NCBI GenBank assembly: GCA_018524725.1 | Contig: JAEUWP010000129.1 | Span: forward strand, 1 to 64,000 | Length of the DNA stretch: 64,000 bases | Reading direction: 5' to 3' | DNA from: Podaxis mareebaensis | Taxonomy: Eukaryota > Basidiomycota > Agaricomycetes > Agaricales > Agaricaceae | Part shown: in pieces, positions 1-10,780 of the stretch | Position numbering within the stretch: position 1 is the stretch's first letter | How the letters are laid out: each line of letters begins with the position of its first letter | The notes under the pieces: model-generated | Seen by the model: the letters and a program-made list of their open reading frames with translations, nothing else | Databases searched by the model: none | Told to the model about the DNA's origin: nothing | Program-made: the position numbers and the translations under genes

Positions 1-182
1 GGATTTGGCAGAGGATGAGTTAGGCTTCTGATTATTGTTGTTGTTGGATGAATTGCTGGGTTTCTTCTGATTAGGGTCGTTCTTTGGGGGCTGCACAGAG
101 CAGTCACTATGATGCTTATGCTCGCACTGCTGCTCCCAGTGATGTTAGTCAATAAGACTAGCGACCCTTTTCATTTTGTCCA
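1..182 (-). pseudogene. LINE A ORF1, C-terminal tail fragment
   Basis: On the minus strand this stretch reads as a His/Cys-containing segment (WEQQCEHKHHSDC), followed by a Pro/Asn/Ser/Lys-rich low-complexity tail with five consecutive Asn. Such tails are common at the end of ORF1 in fungal LINEs. One in-frame stop lies near 150. The fragment is cut on the right by the 5' end of LINE B at about 183, and it runs out of the window at 1. Its assignment to LINE A rests on strand, order and composition; no alignment was possible. Confidence 0.6.
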
Positions 183-3100
183 AGGAATGCTTTGTTAGGC
201 AAACAGAACCTAATTCCAGACCACGTGTTATGGGCTATGTCTATAACAGGCTGTCAAAACTTAGACCATCGCTTCGCACAGACCTGGTGGATCACAATGA
301 TCTCATGATGATCTCCCTCTTCCAAAGGGAGAAGACATGTCACCTGCTCAACGTCTACTCTGATGATGAGAAAACAGCAGTCCAATGGCTGACCAAGACA
401 GCAGATCAATTGCCACCCCTCAGTTACATGGGAGGAGACTTTAATCTCTGATCAAGTGTATGGGAAGAGTCCTACCCTTTCCATCACTATTGGTCACAGA
501 TGCTGCTGGATACAGCATCTGATCTTGGCCTAGACCTGGCTCAACCCCAGATCCCCAGCCCCACCCAATTCCCATTCACAGCATCAGATCACCCCTCAGT
601 GATTGACCTGATGTTTGTATCTATACAGAATGCTCTTATACTGCACTGCAGTATTGAGCCCGCACAGAGAGGGTCATCTGACCATGCTCCCCTCCTCATC
701 CAGCTCCCCATAGAGTGAATCACCCTGGGGGGAACTAGGTGGGCACTGCCTAGGGATTCAGAAGAGGAACTTGAGTTCCTCACAATGTGCTCAGAGGGTC
801 TGACTGCATTCGTGGACAGAAGGCCTCAGAACTCTGACTAGATCAAGGAGATGGCATCCACCATGGCTGAGGTCTTTTCTAGGGCATGGGATTCCTGTGC
901 CAAAGAGGTCAATATTGTGTCACACTCCAAACCCTGGTGGAATGGGGAGTGTCAAGCTGCACTCAATCATCACAGGACCTCTGGGTCCCAAGAAGATTGG
1001 GCTGAGTTCAGGCAGGCTACCAGAGCCACTAAATGGGTGTTCTTTGATGACAAAATCACAGAGATTGCCACAACCAACAAGCAGCTGTGGGACCTCATGG
1101 AGTGGGTCAAACAACGCAAGATGCTGGCAGTTGAGGCCATCAGCTATGATGGACGCCCCTGCCATGACCTGGATGCCTTGTGGAATGCACTACATGGCAC
1201 CTACAATGCAGCCTTGGATCATAGACCTGAGATCAATGTCCTAGATCCTCTCCCCTCTTTGCCTTCTTGGGATTGGGTCCCATTCTCACACCTTGAGCTG
1301 ACTGAAGCACTATCAGCCTGCTCCTCAGCATCCAGCCCAGGCCTGGACCATATCACATGGTCCCACCTGAAGGACATTGTCATGAATGACTAGTGTCATG
1401 ATGTGTTCCTCGCCCTGGCCAATGCCTGCCTATCAGTAGGACATTGGCCAAGGCACTTCAAGGAGTCCATCTCGGTGATCATCCCCAAGCCAGGGAAACC
1501 TTCATACTCCATGCCTAAGTCATTCAGACCCATCATGCTTCTGAATACTTTAGGTAAACTTATCGAGAAGATACTATCTAAGTGCCTCCAGTTCGACTCT
1601 GTCAAGTATGGAGTATTTCATCCAAATCAACTCAGCGGGATTAGACAGAGATCTACCAAAGATGCTGGTTTATTCCTGACCCATGTTGTTTGAAGCAGCT
1701 GGGCCAAGGGGTTCAAGACGAGCATTGTTGCTTTTGACATCACCCAGTTCTTTCCATCTTTGAACCATGAAATGCTCATGGCAATCTTAGACAAGTAGGG
1801 ATTCCCTCCCAATGTGGGGAGATTCTTTGCTTCTTACCTAATCAGGTGAGCTACCTCCTATTTGTGGGGACAATTCTCCTCAGACCCAATGGACACAGAT
1901 ATCAGTGTGGGACAGGGATCAGCCTTGTCCCCTGTCCTCTCTGCTTTGTACCTGGCCCTCCTAATGAAGTTATTCAATAGGGAGGCAGTGCCACTCAGGG
2001 TCACCCTCCTTTCATGTGTGGATGATGGCACTCTCATATCCCAGGCCAGGGCTTGGGAAGACAATCTGTAGGCACTCAAAAGTGCTTATGCAATCATCTT
2101 CAGACTCTTTGTCACCTTTGCTCTTGTGTTGGAACATTCCAAGTTGGAGCTATACCACTTCTCATGGAAGCATGGAGATGACAATCTGCCAATAGATCTG
2201 GGGTTTGCCCCATTCACCAGTGATACTCCTCTTAGACCCAAACCATATTGGCAGTACCTTGGGTTCTACTTTGATTGGCAGCTCTCATTCAAGGAGCATG
2301 TCAGGTATTATTCCACCAAATCCCTATCAATGGTTAGGGCAATGGGGATGTTGGGCAATTCCTCGCATGGACTGACATCAGATCAGAAGCGCACACTGTA
2401 CAGAGCATGCGTGGTGCCCATAGCTACCTATAGGTTCCACCTTTGGTATTTCCCAGGAGCATGTAATAAGCTGCTCCTTAAATCCCTCTCCACAATGCAG
2501 CGTAAAGCAGCACTATGGATCATTGGTGCATTTAGGATGTCCCCAACTGGAGGGAGTGAGGCCTTAGCAGGCCTCATCCCCTTCCATCTACATCTCAAGA
2601 AGCTTACTGAGAGAGCAAGCTTCAGACTCCATACACTCTCTCCCAACCATGCCCTTAGGGCTTTATTGGGAAATGATTACTCCATGGGAGTGGAACCCCA
2701 CCCCAGATCTATTGCCCTCATGACTCCTAAACAGCATGGGAAGGCAGGTGGTCCCCTTATCTACTCCAATTATAAGTTGGATGAGATTAGCAAACAATTC
2801 GAGCTGGATGCTGATAAAGCCTGGCCCAGATACTGTCTCCTCGATCAGTTCCAAGACCAGATTGAATTCCAAGCTGCCCCCTGGGATGAGGAAGACCGGG
2901 TGAGGTACTTACAACAGATGGAGGTCATCTTGAGAGAGGCGGAACACTCCCCTAGCACAGCCTATTGTGGAACTGACGCAAGCCAGCCCACCCATAGCTT
3001 TTACCAGGCTGTATCAGCAGCCTTGGTATACCACCATGGAAACCTAGTCAATGTGACCAGAAGAGTGGTAGGCAATGTTACTGTGCCTGATGCAGAACTC

Positions 3101-3834
3101 TTTGCCATTTGATTGGCACTGGCCCAGGCAGTAGCCCTGGAAGGTGTCAACACTATTCTAGTATGGATGGATTCCTTGGCCTCTACTAAGAGATCCATCA
3201 ATCCCTCTCCCACATCAGGGCAAACACACACTCTGGCTGTGATTCAACTTCTTACCCCATGGCTCTCCCAGCTGGGGAAGAAACTTCAATTCTGGGAGGT
3301 TCCTTCTGGGGATCCCTGGGAAATACACAGGGCAGCTCATGAGCATGCTTCCACCCTCCTGCCTGTGGCCATCAGTACACAGGTCATTCAATTGCTCAAC
3401 CAGCATCTAAAAAATGTTGTGAACTCTTGCCTCGACGCCTGGAAGGCCATCTTCCAGGAGCCGAAATACTGAGGTCACCAGTTCCTTGAAGTTCTAGACC
3501 CAGGCACTAAACAGCCACTACAGCCTAGGTACCACTCCAGTGGCATGTGGTTCTCTCTCCTTAAAGGTGCCCCACCCTCTGTATCGGCATGCTTTGCAAG
3601 GTGTGTTCTAGGACATGCCCCCATTGGGTCATACAAGGTCTGATTTTTCCCACAGGAAGAAGCTTCCTGTCTGTGTGGTTCAGCCATGGTTGAGACACGT
3701 GATCATATCTTGCAGTGCTGCACATGCTTCAAGGACCACATCAGGGGCCCTATCTATTTAGGGGACTTGATCAAATTCCTGAAAACAAATGCCTTGGCAT
3801 TTGCTTTCAGGGCCGATCCTTCAGGCATCGGATA
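183..3834 (+). pseudogene. LINE B ORF2: endonuclease-reverse transcriptase-RNase H, broken
   Basis: The order of domains is typical. The C-terminal part of an apurinic-type endonuclease comes first (NVYSDD, then GGDFNL near 440, and a SDHAPL segment near 680). The reverse transcriptase follows (FRPIMLLNTLGKL near 1530, QGSALSPVLSALY near 1915, and CVDDGT near 2020, where a YxDD box is expected). Next are an RNase H domain (CGTDAS near 2970, DAELFAI near 3090, DSLAS near 3170) and a C-terminal CCHC-like knuckle (CLCGSAMVETRDHILQCC, about 3668-3721). Many in-frame stops (TGA, TAG) and frame changes interrupt it, for example at about 450, 718, 840, 1393, 1693 and 3110. The RT active site has Cys instead of Tyr. 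It is non-functional. Confidence 0.85.
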
Positions 3835-4242
3835 ACTGCCAAACCCAGTTCGGTTATGGACCCTGGGCCTAGCCCTTGAGTCCTTTACAGTGAATTAATG
3901 CCTATCCGACCACTTCTATTGGTGTCCACTGGCTTTATGCTAGTAGCAGTTAACTGGGAATCGACCCATTGTTCTAGTTGCAGGTCCCTTTGGGGATCAG
4001 CTTCCAGGGGCCTTTGGAGGTGGACAGGGGGACCAGATCAGGGAGTAGCTAGTCTGGCAGCGCCTCCATGCTGTCCTCCTCCTGTGCTTGGTAGCCTTTG
4101 GGAGGTGAGTGTACATCAGTCCACAGGGAGCTTATCCCTTGCATCATCATACATAGAGTAGCTACAGTGATGTACATTACAACCAGACTGCATCTGAGCA
4201 CCGGTATATAAATTGATGAACAAAAAAAAAAAAAAAAAAAAA
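183..4242 (+). mobile_element. LINE B: 5'-truncated non-LTR retrotransposon with poly(A) tail
   Basis: A plus-strand LINE begins inside the endonuclease domain and ends with a run of 21 A (4222-4242), the usual signature of target-primed reverse transcription. It carries the rest of ORF2 (endonuclease, reverse transcriptase, RNase H, zinc knuckle) and a 3' tail of about 390 bp. It belongs to the same family as LINE C and LINE D, because the 3' 2.0-2.4 kb is closely similar in all three. The 5' junction with LINE A ORF1 is placed at about 183 by loss of the minus-strand frame. I could not find a convincing target-site duplication, and about 60-70 bp after the poly(A) do not obviously continue the interrupted ORF1. 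Confidence 0.85.
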
Positions 4243-4933
4243 GAGTGCACAAGTTAAGAGGTTCTTTAGACATTAACTGCACCAGAGTTGAAGTCGCAAT
4301 GGTTTTTCTCCACCTTGAGCTTGCAAAGCTTGGTTTGGATCCATTCCTAATCAAAGCAGTGACAGAAGAATGGGCATTTGTCAGAGTTCACATGATGGTC
4401 TTTCAAATCACATGAGAGGCATTGGAAGGAGGTCACATGTGGACACTCCATAATGTTGGTAGGGGTGGGAGGATGGGGGTTTGGTCCAGGCTTACTGCAA
4501 CAGCAAAATCCATCACAGCAATGGTTTTCTGTGTGGTGGGAATCTCCACAAATGGAACATCTGGGGTTGTGTGCTTTGCACAGATGAGTAGGGTGGCCCC
4601 ATCTCCAGCACCTGTTACAAAGAGGGGAAGCAGTATGCATAGAAGCACTCCAGAAGGTGCAGACTCAATTCTCAAAGAGGAGAGTATGGTTAATGAGAAG
4701 TTTCACCCTTGTGGCAGATTGGGAGTCCCAAAGGTCAAAGAAGAGAATGGCAGAATCAGAGTGGGGGGAGACCCGATGGAAACAGGGCTTGCCAATGAGA
4801 TGTTGAGTCATCTCATGATAAGGGGAAGATTTGATGACTTCCTTGAAGTCATCAGATGTGTGAGGGGTGCCATCATGATAGAAGTATGGTAGGTTTGTCA
4901 ATTTGACAAATGATTTAGACATGGGAAGGGAAG
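4243..4933 (-). pseudogene. LINE A ORF1, central part with zinc knuckles
   Basis: Read on the minus strand from 4933, this gives a hydrophilic segment starting SLPMSKSFVKLTNLPYF, possibly an RRM-like fold. It is followed by two CCHC knuckles (CNRCWRWGHPTHLC and CSICGDSHHTENHC, about 4545-4625) and a third cysteine/histidine cluster ending CPFFCHCFD at about 4350. This is the standard RNA-binding layout of LINE ORF1 proteins. A frame change lies near 4670 and a stop at 4347-4349. On the right it is interrupted exactly at the Ty3 target duplication (4934-4938). On the left it is lost before LINE B. Confidence 0.75.
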
Positions 4934-4938
4934 GGACA
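4934..4938. repeat. Target-site duplication of the Ty3 element, left copy (GGACA)
   Basis: The five bases GGACA precede the 5' LTR and recur directly after the 3' LTR at 15753-15757. A 5-bp duplication is typical for Ty3/gypsy integrases. Confidence 0.9.
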
Positions 4939-5199
4939 TGTTACAGTCTCAGCTATATTTAGCACACACTTACTCAGCACACTGTTTCACCTTATATTTC
5001 AGCCCCTTTATTACACTTCACCTTAGTCACCCACTGACTCATCTCTTTGTTTCATCTATTCTTAGCTACTCCTCTCATAGTATATAAACCCTAGGTAGAG
5101 CACCTGTACTCCTTATGCTTTACCAACTAGTTCTTTCCCCTTTGCTCATCCTCAAGTCTTTGCCTAGTTGCAACCTGAGTTCATACAAAGGTCATAACA
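4939..5199 (+). repeat. 5' LTR of the chromovirus
   Basis: The LTR is 261 bp, begins TGTTACAG and ends TAACA. It differs from the 3' copy at seven positions, all transitions. It contains a TATA-like box (TATATAAACC, 5081-5090), the likely U3 promoter. Confidence 0.95.
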
Positions 5200-5336
5200 T
5201 TTGGTAAAGCATCACCAACTCACCTTGCAACAAGGAAGGCCCAGCTAGGGGTGTATACTGAGGTGTAACCAGGCATGACAGCAGTGCTCAATTAGGAGCA
5301 AGGCTCAGTGTATGAGCAGAAGCAATATTTGGAACA

Positions 5337-6454
5337 GTTGAGAAGGAACACCAGCACCATACAGCCTAGGACAAACCAGGGAGCCATCAGTGGCAGAGTT
5401 TTCAGATGTTACAGAAAGTGAACACACCAATGACGAAAAGACTACCAAGTCAGAACTCAAAGACCAGCCAGAACTAGCAGACGAAGAACAACCAGAGGAA
5501 TCAACAGACGAAGAAGATCCAGAAGAACCTGCAGACAAAGAAGAACAAGAACCAGCAGACATTAATATCAACATGGCTGAAGAAACAGCAACAACTCAAC
5601 AGACAGGAGGAAAATCATTGGTCCCTGATCCAGGATTTTTTAATGGAAACAGAAGCCAGTTTGATGACTGGTGGAGGTCAATGACATTTTCTTGAAGTTC
5701 AACAAGATTGATAATGCCAACAGAAGGGCAGTAGCAATACTCTCTCAGATGAGAGGAGGAACCACAGGACAATTTGCAAGCATGAAGCTTGACCAAATGG
5801 AGAACAGTGATGACACACTCATGTGGGACACATTCCAAAAGGAAATAGAGGCAACATTCAGAAATGAAGGACAACAAAGCAATGCAGAATGGAGAATCAA
5901 GACATACAGGCAGAACAACAAACACATGGCAGACTTCCTCATTGAATTCGATGTATTGAAGACAAGGTCCAAGACAGACAACAAACATGCCATATTCCTG
6001 CTCAAGAAGAACACATGTTCAGACATTATCAAAACCATATTAGGATTCCCAATTGAAGCAATGCCCGAGTCCTACAAGCAATGGAAGGAGACTATTCTGA
6101 ACATTGGCTTGGGTTATGAAGCTGTGGAAACCCATACCAGATGCACAGGAACTAGCATCACATATGGAGGAATGGGTCAACCAATGGAGATAGGAAGACA
6201 AACAACACCCAACAACAAGGCACCACCCTGATGCTTCAAGTGCAATGTCATAGGACACATTGCCCAAGACTGCAAGAAGCCAGGAGGAAGGTGCTTCAAC
6301 TGTGGCAAAGGACACATCTCCAGGAATTGCAGAGCACCCAAGAAGGCATGAATCAGGAACATGGAGGAGGAACAGGAAGGTGAGGGAGGACCAGAGCAGC
6401 AGGGTTTTTCTGAAGGCTCAGAGTGAGTGCGAACTCTCAAGCTGCTGTACTTAA
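5337..6454 (+). pseudogene. gag of the chromovirus
   Basis: An acidic N-terminal region (rich in Glu, Asp and Pro, about 5390-5575) precedes a retrotransposon Gag domain with FFNGNRSQFDDWW near 5635 and the capsid-like helices that follow. Two zinc knuckles follow: CFKCNVIGHIAQDC at about 6235 and CFNCGKGHISRNC at about 6295. The frame shifts by one nucleotide near 5670-5695, a TGA stands before the first knuckle (6229-6231), and no ATG start is preserved; the first candidate is a GTG at 5390. The end is taken from the last open stretch before LINE C. In an intact element it would package RNA and form the particle. Confidence 0.8.
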
Positions 6455-6466
6455 AGCTTCTTCTAG

Positions 6467-6480
6467 ACAATCATACATGA
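6467..6480. repeat. Target-site duplication of LINE C, left copy
   Basis: ACAATCATACATGA here is repeated at 8947-8960, at the other edge of LINE C. A duplication of 14-16 bp fits non-LTR insertion, and it restores the chromovirus sequence when LINE C is removed. Confidence 0.9.
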
Positions 6481-8946
6481 TTTTTTTTTTTTTTTTTGTT
6501 CACCAATTTGTATACCAGTGCTCAGATGCAGTCCAGTTGTAATGTACATCACTGTAGCTACTCTATATAAGATGATGCAATGGATAAGCTCCCCGTGGGC
6601 TGACATGCACTTGCCTCCCAAAGGCTACCAAGTGCAGGATGAGGGCAGTGTGACAGTGCTGCCAGACATGCTACTCCCCAGTCCAGTCCTCCTGTCCACC
6701 CCCAAAGGCCTCCAGAAGCCGATCCCTGTAGAGATCCACAACCAGAACAATGGGTCAATTCCCAGTTAACCGCTACTAGCATAGAGCCAGTGGACACTAA
6801 TAGAAGTAGTCGGATAGGTGTTGATTTGCTGTAAAGGACTCAAGGGCTAGGCCCAGGGTCCATAACTGGACCAGGTTTGGCAGTTATCCAACACCCAAGG
6901 GATCAGTCCTGAAAGCAAACACTGAAGTGTTTGTTTTCAGGAATTTGATCAGGTCCCCTAAATAGATAGGGCCCCTGATGTGGTCTTTGAAGTGAGTACA
7001 GTGCTGCAAGATGTGATCATGTGTCTTGACCATGGCCAAGCCACATGGACAGGAGGCTTCCTCCTGTGGGAAAAACTGGATCTTGTAAGACCCAATGGGG
7101 GTGTGTCCTAGAACACACCATGCAAAGTGTGCTGACACAGAGGGTGGAGCCCCTTTGAGAAGCAAGAACCAAGTGCCACCGGAGTGATACCTGGGTTGGA
7201 GTAGTCGTTTGGAGCCTGGGTCCAGGACTTCAAGGAACTGGTGACCCTGATATTTCAGCTCCTGGAAGATAGCCTTCCAGGCATTGATGCAGGAGCTCAC
7301 AACATTTTTCAAATGCTGATTGAGTGATCGAATGACCTGTGCCCCAATAGCCACAGGTGGGAGGGTGGAGGCATGCTCATGAGCTGCCCCATGAATTTTT
7401 TAGGGATCCCCAGAAGGGACCTCCCAGAACTGAAGTTTCTTCCCTGGTTGAGAAAGCCACAGGGTAAGAAGTTGTATCACTGCCAGGGCATGTGGTTGCC
7501 CTGAAGTGGGAGAGGGATTGACAGATCTCTTAGCAGATGCCAAAGAATCTGTCCATACCAGAATAGTGTTGATGCCTTCCAGGCCTACCACCCAAGTCAG
7601 TGCCAATCGAATGGCAAAGAGTTCTGCATCCAGTGTGGTCACATCACCTACTGCTCTTCTAGTCGCATTGACTAGGTTTCTGCAGTGATATACCAAGGCT
7701 GCTGAAACAGCCTGGTAGAAGCCATGGGTGGGCTGGCTCATGTCAGTTCCACAATAGGCTGTGTCAAGGGAATGTTCTGCCTCTCTCAAGACAATCTCCA
7801 TCTGTTGCAGATACCTTGCCTGGTCTTCCTCATCCCAGGGGGCAGTTCAGAACTCGACCTAGTCCTGGAACCAATCGAGAAGACAATATCTGGGCTGGGC
7901 TTCATCAGCATCTGGCTCAAATCATTCGTTAATCTCATCCAACTTCTCATTGGAAGAGATAAGGGGACCACCTGCCTTTTCACACTGCTTAGGAGTCATG
8001 AGGGTGATCGATCTGGGGTGGGGGGCCACTCCCATAGAATAGTCACTTTCCAATAAGGCCCTAAGGGTGTGATTGGGAGAGAGCATATGGAGTCTGAGGC
8101 TTGCTCTCTCATTGAGCTTTTTAAGATGTAGATGGAAGGGAATGAGTCCTGCTAGGGACTCACTCTCTCCAGTTGGGGATGTTCTGAATGCGCCAATGAT
8201 CCACAGTGCGGCTTTCTGCTGCATTGTGGAGAGAGATTTGAGGAGCAACTTATTGCGTGCTCCCAGAAAGTACCAAAGGCAGAACCCATAGGTAGCTATG
8301 GGCACCACACATGCTCTATAGAGTGTGTGCTTCTGATCGGATGTCAGACTGTGCAAGGAATTGCCCAACATCCCCATCACCTTAACTGTTGATAGGGATT
8401 TAGTGGAGTAGTACCTGATGTACTCCTTGAACAAGAGCCATCAATCAAAGTAGAACCCTAGGTACTGCCAGTATGGTTTGGGTCTAAGAGGAGTGTCACT
8501 GGTGAATGGGGCGAAACCCAGATCTATCAGTGGATTATTGTCTCTGTGTTTCTGTGAGAAGTGAAAGAGCTCCAATTTGGAATGCTCCAAAACAAGAGCA
8601 AAGGTGACAAAAAGTCTAAAGATAATAGCATAAGCACTTTTAAGTGCCTGCAGATTGTCATCCCAGGCCTTAGCCCTGGGCTATAAGAGTGCCATCATCC
8701 ATATATGATAGGAGGGTGACTCCAAGGGGTGCTGCTTCTCCATCGAATAGCTTCATCAGGGAAGCCAGGTACAAGGCAGAGAGGACAGGGGACAGGGCAG
8801 ATCCCTGTCCCATGCCAACATCTGTGTCCATGGGATCAGAGGAGAACTGCCCCCAGAGATAGGAGGTAGCTCACCTGACTAGGTAAGAAGCAAAGAATCT
8901 CCCCACATTAGGAGGGAACCCCTGCTTGTCTAAGATTGCCATGAGC
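6481..8946 (-). mobile_element. LINE C: 5'-truncated non-LTR retrotransposon (minus) inside the chromovirus
   Basis: On the minus strand it starts in the reverse transcriptase (about LINE B position 1776) and ends in a 17-base poly(A), seen here as poly(T) at 6481-6497. The minus strand carries the RT segment (QGSALSPVLSALY, YMDD), thumb, RNase H (CGTDMS, DAELFAIRLA, DSLAS) and the knuckle CPCGLAMVKTHDHILQHC, all with scattered stops. It is inserted between gag and protease of the chromovirus with a 14-16 bp target duplication. Confidence 0.92.
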
Positions 8947-8962
8947 ACAATCATACATGATT

Positions 8963-10767
8963 CCCCAGAGAAGAAGCAGAGTGTGAGAACTCTTTGTGAA
9001 ACCAAAGGTTCAAACACCTAGAAACAAGCAATGGAGACCAATGACACTGGTCAATTCCAGGTGCACACACACCTGCATCACCAAGAAAGTAGTCAAGGAG
9101 CAAGAAATACTGACAAGGAAGTTAGAGAAACCATTCAAAGTATACAATGCCAACAGAACTCACAACAAGGGACAAAACATCATGGAATACATAGAACTGG
9201 AAATGGACATCAACAGACATAAGGAACAATTGGCAGCAGTCATCTTACACATCGATTCAGCAGACATATTCCTGGGACATGATTGGCTAGCACAACACAA
9301 CCCCAAGGTCAACTGGAACAACAGACAGATCAGATTCACAAGATGCCCACCAGAATGCAAAATCGAGTATGAAACCATTGATATACCAAGACTAAGAAGG
9401 AATGGCACACAGGAAGAAAAGACACTGGACAAAATGAAGGAAGCTGACCTACCAGAGTACATCTGAGGCTACATGCATCTGTTTAACAAACAGAATTTTG
9501 ACAAACTACCAGACCACACAGAATGGGACCATGAGATCAACCTTACTGAGGAAAGCCCATGAGAACTACCAGCCAAGGTATACCCCATGATGGTCAAGGA
9601 AAAGGATGAACTCCACAAATTCATCAAAGAAAACCTCACATCAGGATGAATCCAACCATCAAAATCCCCCTACACATCACCATGCTTCTTCATCCTGAAG
9701 AAAGATGGATCCAAATGATTGGTACAAGACTATCAGAAACTCAATAGCATCACAGTTAAGGATAAAACACCACTACCATTAATTGGGGAAATCATCGACA
9801 AGCTAAAAGACACCAAGTACTTCAACAAGCTGGACATCATTTGGGGATACAACAATGTGCACATCAAAGAAGGAGATGAGTGGAAGGTGGCATTCCTGAC
9901 AAATGAAGGACTATTTGAACCCACCATTATGTTTTTTGGTCTATGCAACTCCCCAGGCACATTCCAAAGAATGATGAACACAGTCTTCTGAGAACTACTA
10001 CAGGAGGGAATATTGGTCAACTACATGGATGACTTCGTCATCCTAGGCAAAATGCAACAAGAACTCAAAGAACAAACAATATGATTCCTGAAGATAGCAG
10101 ACAAACACAAGTTATACTTCAAACAGTCCAAATGTGTATTCGATGTGAGAGAGGTACCAATACTAGGAATGGTAGTAGGAGATGGAAAGGTCAAGATGGA
10201 AGAAAAAAAGGTCACAGGAGTCAGAAACTGGCCTACCCCAACTATAGTCAAAGACATTGAGAGCTTCCTAGGCTTTGCAAACTTCTACCAACAATTCATC
10301 AAGAACTTCAGTGACATCGCAGGACCACTGCACAAGCTGAAAGGAGGTCAACCATGGGAATGGGGAGAAATGCAGCAAAATGCATTCAAAAAACTAAAAC
10401 AATGCATAACAGAAGAACCAGTACTAGCACTCCCACAAGACAATGGAAAATTCAGAGTGGAAGTCAATACATCAAAATACACCATAGGAGGAGTCCTATC
10501 ACAAGAACAGGGAGGAAAATGGTACCCCATAGCATTCCTATCCAGAACATTATCACCAGCAGAACACAACTACAAGATATACAACAGAGAACTCCTTGCA
10601 ATTGTTGAGGCATTAAAGACATGGAGACAATACCTACTCGAAGCAAGAGAACCATTTGAAGTCTGGACTGACCACAAGAACTTGGAATACTTCCAATCCC
10701 CATGATGAGTAAATGCAATGCAAATGCAATGGCACCTGAAACTACAAGAATATGACTTCACACTGAG
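8963..10767 (+). pseudogene. Chromovirus pol, first part: protease, reverse transcriptase, RNase H
   Basis: The retropepsin region has LVNSRCTHTCI near 9040 where families have LVDSGCTHTCI, so the catalytic Asp reads Asn and the Gly reads Arg. A second retropepsin signature, IFLGHDWL, lies near 9270. The RT follows with VQDYQKLN, PLPLIGEIID, FGLCNSPGTFQ and the intact active-site box YMDDFVIL (about 10022). The RNase H domain holds YKIYNRELLAIVEALKTWR and WTDHKNLEYF (to 10704). At least seven TGA/TAG codons interrupt it, for example at 9465, 9560, 9646, 9716, 9989, 10081 and 10703. LINE D cuts it after the RHIPG motif. Confidence 0.9.
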
Positions 10768-10780
10768 ACATATACCAGGA
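10768..10780. repeat. Target-site duplication of LINE D, left copy
   Basis: ACATATACCAGGA at 10768-10780 recurs at 12842-12854 directly after the poly(A) of LINE D. The 13-bp repeat marks the insertion exactly, although the last bases may be microhomology with the LINE 5' end. Confidence 0.9.

Noticed and set aside
4422..4892. Plus-strand open frame of 156 codons
   Set aside because: It is the antisense of the LINE A zinc-knuckle ORF1, whose CCHC motifs clearly fix the coding strand.
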